A DNA stretch of 34,968 bases from Altibacter sp. (GCF_019913785.1 NZ_JAIOHK010000047.1:1-34968); one strand, 5' to 3'; counted from the stretch's first letter, positions 17,433-26,444 are shown. A program made the numbers and translations. Notes: generated from the letters alone by a model not told the origin.

Positions 17433-18995
17433 ATGAGCATACAGGTACAAATATCCATCTTACCACAGCAACAAGAGGACAGCGCCTATATTCTGGAAAT
17501 GGCCTTGGAAAAAGCCAAACTCCGAAGAGCGCATATTAGCGATTGGCGAATTCGGAAACGATCTATCGATGCACGGCGGGTACCTATTAAGATCAATCTT
17601 CAGATAGAATTTTGGACGTCTGATGAGGTACGGGAACAGATTCCGCCTTTTATACCCCAAAACGTTTCAGAAGCCAAAGAAATAGCCATCATCGGTGCAG
17701 GGCCTGCCGGTCTATACGCCGCATTACGCGCCATTGAAGCGGGATATAAGCCCATCGTTTTTGAGAGGGGAAAGGAGGTGCGCGAACGCAGAAGAGATTT
17801 GGCCGCAATCAATAAGGATCAAATTGTCAACCCCGAAAGCAATTACTGCTTTGGCGAAGGAGGTGCCGGTACCTATTCCGATGGAAAACTCTATACCCGT
17901 TCCAAGAAACGGGGCAACGTGCTCAAGGCGATGGAGTGGTTTGTCCATTTTGGAGCCGATGAAGAGATTTTGGTAGACGCGCATCCGCATATTGGGACCA
18001 ACAAGCTCCCAAAGATTATCACAGCCATGCGGGAGGCCATCATCGAAAACGGAGGTGAAGTACATTTTAATGCAAAACTAACCGATATAAAAGTAAAAAA
18101 CAGCGCCATTGCCGCCATTCAAATAAACAAAGCACAATGGCTTTCCTTTGATACTGTAATTTTGGCCACGGGACATTCTGCTAGAGACATTTTCTATTTG
18201 TTGCACGAAAAGAAGATAAAGATAGAGGCCAAGCCCTTTGCTCTTGGTGTGCGCGTGGAACACCAACAGGAATTGATCGACAGGATCCAGTACCACGGCG
18301 ACAGTGAGAATCCCTATCTGCCGCCTGCTTCCTATGCGCTGGTAGAACAGGTGGATGGTCTGGGTGTCTACTCCTTTTGTATGTGTCCGGGTGGGATCAT
18401 AGCACCCTGTGCTACCCAACAGAATGAGGTGGTGACCAATGGGTGGAGCCCTAGTAAGCGAAATAACCCCTATGCCAATTCGGGGATTGTAGTGAGTGTT
18501 GCCCCTACCGATTTGCCCAATTATACATCGGACGATCCTTTTGTATGCCTGGACTTTCAGAAACAGGTGGAACAGCAGTGCTGGGAAGCAGGGGGGAAGA
18601 CCCAGCGCGTACCTGCCCAGCGTATGATCGATTTTGTGGAAGGAAAGGTGTCGGTTGATTTTCCAAAAACATCCTATCAACCCGGGATTGTTTCGGCCGA
18701 TTTGAATGAGGTATTGCCACCATTAATTGCAAGGCGTTTAAAAAAGGCATTTGTCGCTTTCGGAAAGAAGATGAAGGGCTATTATACCAATCAGGCGGTA
18801 TTGCACGCGCCCGAAAGTAGAACCTCCTCTCCAATCTCTATTCCGCGGCATGAAGCTAGCATGGAGCATATCGAAATAAAGGGCCTATATCCCTGTGGTG
18901 AAGGGGCCGGTTATGCGGGAGGGATCATTTCGGCGGCGATAGACGGGATCAATTGTGTGGATGCTATCTGTGAAAAATATTCGCAAAAGTTATAA
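17433..18995 (+). CDS. NAD(P)/FAD-dependent oxidoreductase of the COG2509 type
   Basis: A 520-residue flavoprotein. An N-terminal domain of about 80 residues rich in basic residues leads into the dinucleotide-binding motif EIAIIGAGPAGLYAA (GAGPAG at 88-93). NYCFGEGGAGTYSDGKLYTR, typical of this family, follows, and a C-terminal FAD contact GEGAGYAGGIISAAIDG closes the fold. The substrate is unknown; homologues are annotated only as FAD-dependent dehydrogenases. It begins 11 bases after the Wzi-like gene but shows no functional link to polysaccharide export, so it may be a housekeeping gene at the edge of the locus. No terminator is evident after it. Confidence 0.85.
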   Translation: MSIQVQISILPQQQEDSAYILEMALEKAKLRRAHISDWRIRKRSIDARRVPIKINLQIEFWTSDEVREQIPPFIPQNVSEAKEIAIIGAGPAGLYAALRAIEAGYKPIVFERGKEVRERRRDLAAINKDQIVNPESNYCFGEGGAGTYSDGKLYTRSKKRGNVLKAMEWFVHFGADEEILVDAHPHIGTNKLPKIITAMREAIIENGGEVHFNAKLTDIKVKNSAIAAIQINKAQWLSFDTVILATGHSARDIFYLLHEKKIKIEAKPFALGVRVEHQQELIDRIQYHGDSENPYLPPASYALVEQVDGLGVYSFCMCPGGIIAPCATQQNEVVTNGWSPSKRNNPYANSGIVVSVAPTDLPNYTSDDPFVCLDFQKQVEQQCWEAGGKTQRVPAQRMIDFVEGKVSVDFPKTSYQPGIVSADLNEVLPPLIARRLKKAFVAFGKKMKGYYTNQAVLHAPESRTSSPISIPRHEASMEHIEIKGLYPCGEGAGYAGGIISAAIDGINCVDAICEKYSQKL

Positions 18996-19104
18996 ACAAA
19001 AGTTATGTATTATTTCTTTGGCAACCATGTTACAATAGTTGCGCAAATACTATCTTTCGTCCCGAAAATTTAGTTATATTAATAAAAATAATATCTCAAA
19101 TTAT

Positions 19105-20421
19105 ATGATAAATCAATTGACAAAATCTGAAGCGCTTCTTGACCGAAGAAGAAACGTAGTTGCCAATGGTGTAGGGGTTTTTAATACCGCTACAGCGGTT
19201 CAGGCCAAGGGTGCCCTTATTATAGATGAAGATGGACGAGAACTTTTGGACTTTGCCGGAGGAATTGGGGTGGTTAATGCTGGTCATTGTCCGGATAGCG
19301 TTGTAAAGGCTATTCAGGAACAAGCAGCTAAATATATTCATACTAGTTTCAACGTGGTTACCTATGAGCCCTATATTGAACTTTGTGAAAAACTAACCAA
19401 AATACTTCCTCATGGTAAAAAAACTAAAGCGATGTTGGTTAGCACAGGTGCAGAAGCCGTAGAAAATGCAATAAAAATAGCGCGTCAGGCAACCGGACGT
19501 CCAGCTGTTTTGTGTTTTACCGGAGGGTTTCATGGTCGAACGCTTATGGCCTTAACATTAACGAGTAAAATAGATTACAAGATAAATTGTGGACCATTTG
19601 CTCCTGAAGTATATAGACTACCCTTTCCAAACTACTATAGGTATAAAGGCGATATGGATATGGATGCGTTTGTGGAATATGAATTAAAGCGTTTGCACGA
19701 GAGCGGAAAAAACTTAGTAGACCCAAAAAGTCTTGCTGCGATTATCATTGAACCAGTACAAGGTGAAGGTGGATTTAACCCTGTCCCTCAAAAATACTTC
19801 GAAGGCCTTCGCGATTTTTGCGATAAACACGGCATCATGCTTATAGCAGATGAAATACAGAGTGGTTTTGGTCGTACCGGAAACTGGGCTAGTTGGCAGA
19901 ATTACGGAGTACAACCCGATATAAGTACCTATGCGAAATCACTGGGCAGCGGAATGCCCATTGCAGCCATTCTTGGAAAGGCGGAAGTGATGGATGCTGC
20001 AGGACCGAGTACTATTGGAGGCACCTATATTGGAAATCCGGTTTGTTGTGCTGCGGCTATTGCCACCATCGATTTAATGGAGGAATTAAATCTCAACGAA
20101 CGAGGAAAATATGTTGGTAAGGTCATCGAAGATCGATTTTTAAAGATTAAAAAGGAATGTAGCAGCGTTGGCGATGTTAGGGGTATGGGAGCAATGATGG
20201 CCATTGAATTTGTTAAGAATGGCGACCCACGTCAACAAGATGGAGAATTATGCACTAAAATTATAAAAAACTGTGCCGAAAGAGGCTTAGTAATTATTAG
20301 CGCAGGGACTTTTAAAAACGTTATTCGGGTTTTGGCACCCTTGGTAATTACCGATGAACAATTGGAAAGAGGACTCGATATACTAGAAGAAGAAATTAAG
20401 AAAGCAACACAGGAATTATGA
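19105..20421 (+). CDS. Class III PLP-dependent aminotransferase (GABA/ornithine aminotransferase-like)
   Basis: First gene of a five-gene operon. The enzyme has 438 residues counted from the ATG at 19105; the frame is open back to a TTG at 19039, but that extension is Lys/Asn/Tyr-rich and lacks family features. Motifs are STGAEAVENAIKIAR, GGFHGRTLMAL, IIEPVQGEGG, ADEIQSGFGRTG with the pyridine-binding Asp, and STYAKSLGSGMP with Schiff-base K278. Relatives transfer the terminal amino group of GABA, ornithine, putrescine or similar omega-amines to 2-oxoglutarate. The neighbouring decarboxylase and amidase genes point to an omega-amino acid or diamine derivative. The stop overlaps the next ATG (ATGA). 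Confidence 0.9.
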   Translation: MINQLTKSEALLDRRRNVVANGVGVFNTATAVQAKGALIIDEDGRELLDFAGGIGVVNAGHCPDSVVKAIQEQAAKYIHTSFNVVTYEPYIELCEKLTKILPHGKKTKAMLVSTGAEAVENAIKIARQATGRPAVLCFTGGFHGRTLMALTLTSKIDYKINCGPFAPEVYRLPFPNYYRYKGDMDMDAFVEYELKRLHESGKNLVDPKSLAAIIIEPVQGEGGFNPVPQKYFEGLRDFCDKHGIMLIADEIQSGFGRTGNWASWQNYGVQPDISTYAKSLGSGMPIAAILGKAEVMDAAGPSTIGGTYIGNPVCCAAAIATIDLMEELNLNERGKYVGKVIEDRFLKIKKECSSVGDVRGMGAMMAIEFVKNGDPRQQDGELCTKIIKNCAERGLVIISAGTFKNVIRVLAPLVITDEQLERGLDILEEEIKKATQEL

Positions 20422-21353
20422 AACCATTTACAATAGCAGGCATTCAAATGAGGGTATCGGCAACGCAGTCGAATCTTCAAATGATGAAATTAAAATTGGA
20501 TATTACCATGAATCTTTACCCTTCGGTACATATGGTACTGTTTAGCGAATTATGTGCCTATGGTCCTTTGACATACTATGCACAGGAATTTCCGGGGGAA
20601 TTTGAGTCTGAAATGCAGGCGATGGCGAAGAAATATAAAATTTGGTTGTTACCAGGATCCATTTTTGAAAAGGAGGGTGATAAAATTTACAATACGTCAA
20701 CGGTAATAAATCCCGAGGGAGAAATAGTAGCTCGTTACCGTAAAATGTTTCCTTTCTTTCCATTTGAAGTTGGGATTACTCCCGGTAATGATTTTTGCGT
20801 ATTTGATGTCCCGGAAGTTGGAAGATTCGGCGTATCTATTTGTTATGATATGTGGTTCCCAGAAACCATTAGAACTTTGGCCGTAATGGGTGCTGAGGTA
20901 ATCTTACACCCCACAATGACAGGCACTATGGATCGCGATATTGAACATTCGATTGTTCAGACACTATCGGCGGTGAACCAATGTTTTTTCTTCGACATTA
21001 ATGGCTTAGAAACGGGTGGTATTGGTAGATCTACTGTTTGTGGCCCGGATGGGAGAATAATGTATCAGGCAGGCGCGACGGAAGAAATTATTCCCGTAGA
21101 AATAGATTTGGAAAGAGTTAAAAGGAGTAGAGAACTAGGAGTAATGCGTCTTGGCCAACCGTTAAAGAGCTTCCGAGATCATATGGGCGACTTCAGTATC
21201 TATCAAAAAGGAGTAAAACATCCTTATCTAGAATCGCTTGGGCCCTTGATTAAGCCTACTAAAGTAGATCAGCTGGCAAGACTCAAGAAAAAGGAGAGCG
21301 AAATAGAATTGTCAACAGGTACTATAGGGTATAAAGGAGATGGTATTTTATAA
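20418..21353 (+). CDS. Carbon-nitrogen hydrolase (nitrilase superfamily amidase)
   Basis: A 311-residue nitrilase-fold protein with a complete Glu-Lys-Cys triad: E44 in LFSELCAYG, K109 in ARYRKMFPF and C142 in VSICYDMWFPE. The superfamily hydrolyses amides, N-carbamoyl groups or nitriles through a thioester. The SICYDMWFPE context is more like amidases and N-carbamoyl amide hydrolases than true nitrilases. It overlaps the aminotransferase gene by 4 bases, so the two are probably co-translated. With a decarboxylase and an ATP-grasp ligase in the same operon, the substrate may be an amide formed in the pathway. It carries an uncommon Lys-rich C-terminal tail of about 40 residues. Confidence 0.88.
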   Translation: MKPFTIAGIQMRVSATQSNLQMMKLKLDITMNLYPSVHMVLFSELCAYGPLTYYAQEFPGEFESEMQAMAKKYKIWLLPGSIFEKEGDKIYNTSTVINPEGEIVARYRKMFPFFPFEVGITPGNDFCVFDVPEVGRFGVSICYDMWFPETIRTLAVMGAEVILHPTMTGTMDRDIEHSIVQTLSAVNQCFFFDINGLETGGIGRSTVCGPDGRIMYQAGATEEIIPVEIDLERVKRSRELGVMRLGQPLKSFRDHMGDFSIYQKGVKHPYLESLGPLIKPTKVDQLARLKKKESEIELSTGTIGYKGDGIL

Positions 21354-21390
21354 TAATTTAAATTTCTCCCAGTACCACTCAAGTTATTAG

Positions 21391-21443
21391 CTTTTAAGGT
21401 TTTTTTTTAAAAATAAAAGAAGTATATTTTAAAAAAAAATATA
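21391..21443 (+). other. A/T-only inverted repeats inside the operon
   Basis: The 100-base gap between the amidase and VOC genes, the longest in the operon, has CTTTTA…TAAAAG (21391-21396 with 21414-21419). It also has a second inverted repeat, TATATTTT (21423-21430) with AAAATATA (21436-21443). These could be a weak terminator or attenuator or an AT-rich promoter region; no TAnnTTTG box was found. Confidence 0.3.
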
Positions 21444-21453
21444 GCTGTATAAT

Positions 21454-21855
21454 ATGGGATCATTCACGGGGCAATCACGAGCAAAGAAAATAAAGAACTA
21501 TATTAACTGGTTCGAAATTCCGGTGCTGAACCTGCAACGGGCGTGTACATTTTATAGCCATATTTTTGGAATTACCATGGATATAAATGAAATGAACGAA
21601 TACGCCATGGCTTTGTTTCCTTCAGAAAATGGAATTGGCGGTGCCTTAGTAATGGGGCAGGGTTGTTCTCCTTCAGAAACCGGGACACTTATTTATCTTA
21701 ATGGTGGTGACGACCTCAATTCGGCATTGCTTAAGGTAGAAGAAGCCGGTGGCCGTGTAATTATGGAAAAAACCAAAATAAACGATGATGCCGGATATTT
21801 TGCATTGTTTATAGATACAGAAGGGAATAAACTGGCGCTTAATTCAAAAAACTAA
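21454..21855 (+). CDS. VOC-superfamily (glyoxalase-like) protein
   Basis: A 133-residue single VOC module of the COG3324 type: INWFEIPVLNLQRACTFYSHIFG opens the first beta-alpha-beta unit, and YFALFIDTEGNKLAL closes the second. Family members are metal-dependent lyases, isomerases or dioxygenases, or binding proteins without catalysis. The first half carries Glu in FEIPV and the second half Glu in IDTEGN, as in canonical members, but metal binding cannot be established by eye. The gene lies two bases before the decarboxylase gene, so it belongs to the same transcript. Its job in the pathway is unknown; it could handle a reactive aldehyde or keto intermediate from the aminotransferase. Confidence 0.82.
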   Translation: MGSFTGQSRAKKIKNYINWFEIPVLNLQRACTFYSHIFGITMDINEMNEYAMALFPSENGIGGALVMGQGCSPSETGTLIYLNGGDDLNSALLKVEEAGGRVIMEKTKINDDAGYFALFIDTEGNKLALNSKN

Positions 21856-21857
21856 CC

Positions 21858-24608
21858 ATGACCCCCGGCAAAAAAAAAACAGTAAGCGCTCCCTATTATA
21901 GTATTGGTCAATTGCGATTGGCAAATTGGAATGAACTTAAAACCCAATGCGTCAAGCTTTCTTTAGCCAAAAGAGCTTCAACAATTGAAAAAAAATGCAT
22001 TGCTCATATAACTGAATTAATTAACGGTTTAAATAAGATCGAGCAGTATTTTGTTTTTCCCGGTAGGCAAAAACTGAATAAGCTTGTCCATTGTTTGGAT
22101 AAAAGAGAATTTGATTCTCTTAGTCATAAAGTCGCTGAAATTACAAAGCAGTTAGTAAGTGATGACTACTTAAGTCAGCCGTTTACACAAATACAGGAAG
22201 AAGATGAGCAAGATCGTCCGGAAGAAATTCGCGAGTTAGCACCAGGACAACGGAAGAATTATTTTGAAGTGCTGTTTGTGGAAGACATGACACCTGCCGA
22301 TGAGGCGGCGCTTCACGATAAATTAAATGAACTCAGGGAACCGAATGAACAGTTTGTATACGAATTCCTAGTACAGCCATCTTTTCAGGATGCCTTAATC
22401 GCCCTGCTGTTTAATCCGCACATACAGGCCGTTGTTATTAGGTATGCACCCACCTTTAAATCGGATAATATTTCTCCTTTTATCAAGCCGTACATTCAAA
22501 ACGTGCTGAAAATAGATTTTAATTCAGAAGCTGAATCCTCCTTAGGACCCTTATTGGGGGAATATATAAAGCGATTTAGACCAGAACTGGATACTTATTA
22601 TGTGACAGATACTTCCTTAACCGATTTAAAAGATTCTACCCTCCAACAGTTTAAACGAATTTATTACCGAAAGGAAGATTTACAAGAACTTCATTTAGGG
22701 CTTATAAGAGGAATAAGAGAGCGGTTTGAAACTCCGTTTTTTAGTGCGCTAAAAGAGTACAGTCAAAAACCCACAGGGATATTTCACGCCATGCCTATTT
22801 CTCGAGGCAATTCGGTATTTAAGTCACGATGGATTAAGGATTTTGGAGAGTTTTATGGCCGGAATATGTTTCTTGCCGAAACATCCTCTACTACGGGTGG
22901 GCTGGATTCGTTGCTGCAACCAACGGGTCCTCTTAAAAAGGCTCAGGAAATGGCCGCCGAAACTTATGGAGCGAAGCGAACGTTTTTTGTGACCAATGGT
23001 ACCTCCACCGCAAATAAAATAGTCTTACAAGCCATTATTGAACCTAGTGATCTGGTACTTATTGATCGTGATTGCCATAAATCACATCATTACGGCATGG
23101 TACTATCAGGGGCCTATCCGGTATACTTAGATTCGTATCCTATTGAAGAATATTCCATGTACGGGGGAGTTCCGCTTCAGACAATCATAAATAAATTACT
23201 GCAGCTTAAGGAGGCGGGAAGACTTGATAAGGTAAAGATGCTATTACTAACCAACTGTACTTTCGATGGTCTCGTTTACAATGTAGAAAAGGTAATGGAA
23301 AGCGTTTTGGCTATTAAGCCCGATATGATCTTTCTTTGGGACGAGGCCTGGTTCGCTTTTGCCGGTTTCACCTATATCTACAAACAACGCACGGGAATGT
23401 TTGTCGCTCAGAAATTATTTAATAAATATAGCACCGAAAATTATAGAAAGGTTTATAACGACCATGTAACACATTTGGCAATCGGAGAAATTCCTTCAAT
23501 ACCAGATCCCGACAAAGTTAAAGTACGAGTGTATTCAACCCAAAGTACACACAAAACACTTAGTAGTTTTCGGCAGGGTTCGATGATTCATATTTTTGAT
23601 GAAGACTTCAGAAAAAAATCAGAAAGTACCTTCCTCGAATCGTATATGACGCATACCTCAACTTCACCTAATTACCAGATGTTGGCGTCACTCGATGTTG
23701 GAAGAAGACAGGTGGAATTTGAAGGCTATGAAATGGTTGAAAAGAGTATCGAATTGGCCATGGTTCTCCGAGCTAAGATTAATAATAACCCACAGCTTAA
23801 AAAGTACTTCGATGTTTTAACAGTCAAAGATTTTATCCCCGATACATATCGAGAAAGTGGTCTTGGCGAATATCATGATCCTGCTACCGGTTGGAATCGT
23901 ATGGAAACCGCGTGGGAAAAAGATGAATTTATGTTGGATCCAACGAAAATCACCTTGTTTATAGGAAGGACAGGGGTAGATGGAGACACCTTTAAAAACA
24001 AATATCTGATGGACCAGTTTAATATTCAGATTAATAAAACATCCAGAAATACGGTCCTTTTCATGACAAATATTGGGACCACACGTGGAAGCGTGGCTTA
24101 TCTTACTAATGCGCTACTGAAAATATCGCAGCAATTGGATGAGGAATTTAGATCGCTTAATGCTCGTGAAAATGAGATAAACCAACAGAAAATAAATTCA
24201 CTGATACACGATGTGCCACCGTTGCCGGATTTCAGCTATTTCCATTCCTCCTTCAGGGCGGTTCCCGGTGTACCGGGTGGAAATATCAGAGAGGCATTTT
24301 TTATGGCCTATAACGAAGATAATTACGAGTATATCTCACTTGAGGAATGTAAAACTGCTATTGAGGCAGGTAGAGACTTAGTTGCCTCTTCATTTGTTAT
24401 TCCTTATCCTCCGGGATTTCCGGTTTTAGTACCCGGACAAGTTGTGAGCAGTGAAATCATCAATTTTATGCTTGCCTTAGATGTTACCGAAATACATGGA
24501 TTTCGAGCTGACCTTGGCTTACGTGTTTTTAATACAAACGTATTAAACCGACAAAAAACAGGGACTGCGATGAGTGCAATGGGGATGACTTCAAAAAAGA
24601 CGAAATAG
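21858..24608 (+). CDS. Orn/Lys/Arg-type PLP decarboxylase (fold type I) with a long N-terminal region
   Basis: A 916-residue protein. Residues from about 300 onward are the catalytic OKR decarboxylase core: GIFHAMPISRGNSVFKS, TSSTTGGLDSLLQPTGP, the cofactor-binding TFFVTNGTSTANK, DRDCHKSHHYG (about 402-412), FLWDEAWFAF with the pyridine-binding Asp (about 495), and STQSTHKTLSS with Schiff-base K566. Family members decarboxylate ornithine, lysine or arginine to the amine. Residues 1-300 are not the classic receiver-like wing domain as far as I can tell; 1-110 are helical and basic, and about 130-260 look alpha/beta. At 916 residues it is longer than E. coli AdiA or CadA (about 715-755). Substrate choice cannot be read from the sequence. 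Confidence 0.88.
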   Translation: MTPGKKKTVSAPYYSIGQLRLANWNELKTQCVKLSLAKRASTIEKKCIAHITELINGLNKIEQYFVFPGRQKLNKLVHCLDKREFDSLSHKVAEITKQLVSDDYLSQPFTQIQEEDEQDRPEEIRELAPGQRKNYFEVLFVEDMTPADEAALHDKLNELREPNEQFVYEFLVQPSFQDALIALLFNPHIQAVVIRYAPTFKSDNISPFIKPYIQNVLKIDFNSEAESSLGPLLGEYIKRFRPELDTYYVTDTSLTDLKDSTLQQFKRIYYRKEDLQELHLGLIRGIRERFETPFFSALKEYSQKPTGIFHAMPISRGNSVFKSRWIKDFGEFYGRNMFLAETSSTTGGLDSLLQPTGPLKKAQEMAAETYGAKRTFFVTNGTSTANKIVLQAIIEPSDLVLIDRDCHKSHHYGMVLSGAYPVYLDSYPIEEYSMYGGVPLQTIINKLLQLKEAGRLDKVKMLLLTNCTFDGLVYNVEKVMESVLAIKPDMIFLWDEAWFAFAGFTYIYKQRTGMFVAQKLFNKYSTENYRKVYNDHVTHLAIGEIPSIPDPDKVKVRVYSTQSTHKTLSSFRQGSMIHIFDEDFRKKSESTFLESYMTHTSTSPNYQMLASLDVGRRQVEFEGYEMVEKSIELAMVLRAKINNNPQLKKYFDVLTVKDFIPDTYRESGLGEYHDPATGWNRMETAWEKDEFMLDPTKITLFIGRTGVDGDTFKNKYLMDQFNIQINKTSRNTVLFMTNIGTTRGSVAYLTNALLKISQQLDEEFRSLNARENEINQQKINSLIHDVPPLPDFSYFHSSFRAVPGVPGGNIREAFFMAYNEDNYEYISLEECKTAIEAGRDLVASSFVIPYPPGFPVLVPGQVVSSEIINFMLALDVTEIHGFRADLGLRVFNTNVLNRQKTGTAMSAMGMTSKKTK

Positions 24609-24632
24609 ATTTTAATTTAAAATATTACTAGC

Positions 24633-26105
24633 ATGGCTACTAAAAACACTACGATGACATTAAAGGGAGTACACGATATAAGACGTTTTTTTTATAAAAA
24701 TGAAGAACCTATATACTTTATAAGTGCTACCAATTTTAATCTATTGGGTGCAGATGAGTGGATTAAAGGTTTCAAATATATTAATTATATCGATTGTTTT
24801 GATGGTTTGCATCCCAATGTCTTTTGTCCAACTGAAGAAATACCACATGATCAATTTGAGAGTATAGAAGATATAAACAACTATCTCTTACAGCATCCTG
24901 AAGTGCAAAATCTCATTGCTTCACGTAAAAAAGGAAGGAAAGCAGGGAAGGTAATGTTTCTAATGTTTAACGAAAAAACAGAGAAACTCGCTAAAAAGCT
25001 TGGTCTGGAGATCATGTTTCCTTCGGCAAAAATGAGAACAGCAATGGACAATAAAGTCAATACCAATAGGATTGCCGAAAAGGCCGGTGTTGCCTGCGTT
25101 CCATATGTGCTGTCCCAGGTGAAGGATTACGAACACTTAAATAAAGTGTCAAAGAAACTAGGAAAAGATCTAGTAATCCAAACGCCATTTGGAGATTCCG
25201 GACATACTACCTTCTTTATTTCGAATGAAGAAGAATTTAAAAAACACGAGGAAGAAATAGTAGCCGAAAAAGAGGTGAAAATCATGAAGCGTATCAACTG
25301 CCGTGGTTCTGCCATTGAGGCCTGTGTTACAAGACACGGAACTATAGTCGCACCACTGATGACCGAACTGGTTGGCTTTAAAGAACTAACCCCATATAAG
25401 GGAGGCTGGTGTGGTAATGAAATTTATCCTAATTCGTTTACGCCTACACTGCGCAGGAAGGCCAGAAAATATACGCAGATGTTTGGAGATCAGCTTCGAC
25501 AAGAAGGATATAAGGGCTATTTTGAATTGGACTTTCTAATTGATCAGGACAATGGTGAAATATATCTGGGAGAACTCAATCCAAGGGTAACCGGTGCCAG
25601 CTCCATTACAAACCATGCGGTGTTCGCACTTGCCGATGCTCCATTATACCTATTCCATATGTTGGAATACATGGATGTGGATTACGAGCTAAGTATAAAA
25701 GCAATTAACGATAGATGGGCCAAACAAATAAACACGGATAGCTGGAGTCAGTTGATTATTAAGCACACAAAGAAAACCATCGAATATGTTACTGAGGCTC
25801 CAAAGTCGGGAATCTGGCGTATTTTTGACAATGGTCATATAAAATTTGATCGTATGGATTCACACCGTCGTGCTGTGGAGAGCGATAATGAGGGATTTTT
25901 CCTGCGAATTACCAATAAGGGAGATTATTTATATGAAGGGGCCGATATGGGAATTTTAGTAACTCGTGGGCGTATGATGACCGATAACTTTACCCTTACG
26001 CAAAGAGCTAAGACTTGGATTAATGCAATTCACAACAACTATTCGTCTACCTTATTAGACGATAAAGAGGAGCAACCCGAAATCATTGGGACGCTTGCCA
26101 AGTAA
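24633..26105 (+). CDS. ATP-grasp ligase (annotated elsewhere as biotin carboxylase-like)
   Basis: Last gene of the operon, 490 residues. After an N-terminal pre-ATP-grasp domain comes the central region with MDNKVNTNRIAEKAGV (about 136-151), the glycine-rich ATP loop QTPFGDSGHTTFF, KRINCRGSAIEA and FELDFLID. The metal-binding motif GELNPRVTGASS follows (E314, N316). The PRVTGAS sequence is typical of ATP-grasp enzymes that join a carboxylate to an amine rather than true biotin carboxylases, and no biotin carrier gene is nearby. It probably ligates an amino acid to the amine from the decarboxylase or to another product of the operon, but the partners are unknown. A hairpin terminator follows 42 bases later. 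Confidence 0.85.
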   Translation: MATKNTTMTLKGVHDIRRFFYKNEEPIYFISATNFNLLGADEWIKGFKYINYIDCFDGLHPNVFCPTEEIPHDQFESIEDINNYLLQHPEVQNLIASRKKGRKAGKVMFLMFNEKTEKLAKKLGLEIMFPSAKMRTAMDNKVNTNRIAEKAGVACVPYVLSQVKDYEHLNKVSKKLGKDLVIQTPFGDSGHTTFFISNEEEFKKHEEEIVAEKEVKIMKRINCRGSAIEACVTRHGTIVAPLMTELVGFKELTPYKGGWCGNEIYPNSFTPTLRRKARKYTQMFGDQLRQEGYKGYFELDFLIDQDNGEIYLGELNPRVTGASSITNHAVFALADAPLYLFHMLEYMDVDYELSIKAINDRWAKQINTDSWSQLIIKHTKKTIEYVTEAPKSGIWRIFDNGHIKFDRMDSHRRAVESDNEGFFLRITNKGDYLYEGADMGILVTRGRMMTDNFTLTQRAKTWINAIHNNYSSTLLDDKEEQPEIIGTLAK

Positions 26106-26147
26106 GTTGCCCAATTGAGAATCAATATTTGTTGTTGATATAATAAA

Positions 26148-26174
26148 AAAGCCTCCACATCTTGTGGAGGCTTT
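26148..26174. terminator. Bidirectional intrinsic terminator
   Basis: A perfect stem GCCTCCACA (26151-26159) with TGTGGAGGC (26163-26171), loop TCT, extended by AAA/TTT to 12 pairs. T-rich tails on both strands let it end the + strand five-gene operon and the - strand lipoprotein gene. Confidence 0.92.
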
Positions 26175-26214
26175 ATATAGGTAGGCAAATTTTTGCTTAC
26201 TATATCAAGAGCTC

Positions 26215-26412
26215 TTATTGTTGTACTTCTTCAACAATTTTAGTAGAATCTACAGTCTCAACTGCTTCGATTACTTCAGTTGGAACAACCTCTTCTACTT
26301 TAGAAGTAGTTTCTTCAACTGTTTCTTCTGTTTTCTCTTCTGTAGTTTCACGACAAGAAGAAATAGCTACTACTAAAAATAATGCGAAAGCACTATAAAT
26401 TACTTTTTTCAT
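26215..26412 (-). CDS. Small Glu/Thr/Val-rich lipoprotein
   Basis: A 65-residue - strand gene. The signal peptide MKKVIYSAFALFLVVAISSC ends in a lipobox with acylated Cys20. The mature part is almost entirely Glu, Thr and Val (EEKTEETVEETTSKVEEVV), strongly acidic and probably extended or helical. I do not recognise a family; many Bacteroidota genomes carry such short lipoproteins. The signal peptide is convincing evidence that it is a real gene despite its size. The bidirectional terminator at 26148-26174 stands 40 bases after its stop. It could sit in the periplasm or at the cell surface; no function can be assigned. Confidence 0.8.
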   Translation of the reverse strand: MKKVIYSAFALFLVVAISSCRETTEEKTEETVEETTSKVEEVVPTEVIEAVETVDSTKIVEEVQQ

Positions 26413-26444
26413 TTTTTGAAATTTGTTAAATGTTAAAATGCGTG

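Noticed and set aside
18078-18680. A 200-codon open frame on the - strand
   Set aside because: It lies entirely inside the FAD oxidoreductase gene, which has clear motifs in the other strand, and its translation shows no domain or signal peptide.
19039-19104. N-terminal extension of the aminotransferase from TTG
   Set aside because: The added 22 residues are Lys/Asn/Tyr-rich with no class III features, and ATG 19105 is a better start.
26162-26398. A + strand 78-codon frame rich in Ser/Thr/Val
   Set aside because: It is the complement of the small lipoprotein gene, whose signal peptide and lipobox are convincing.
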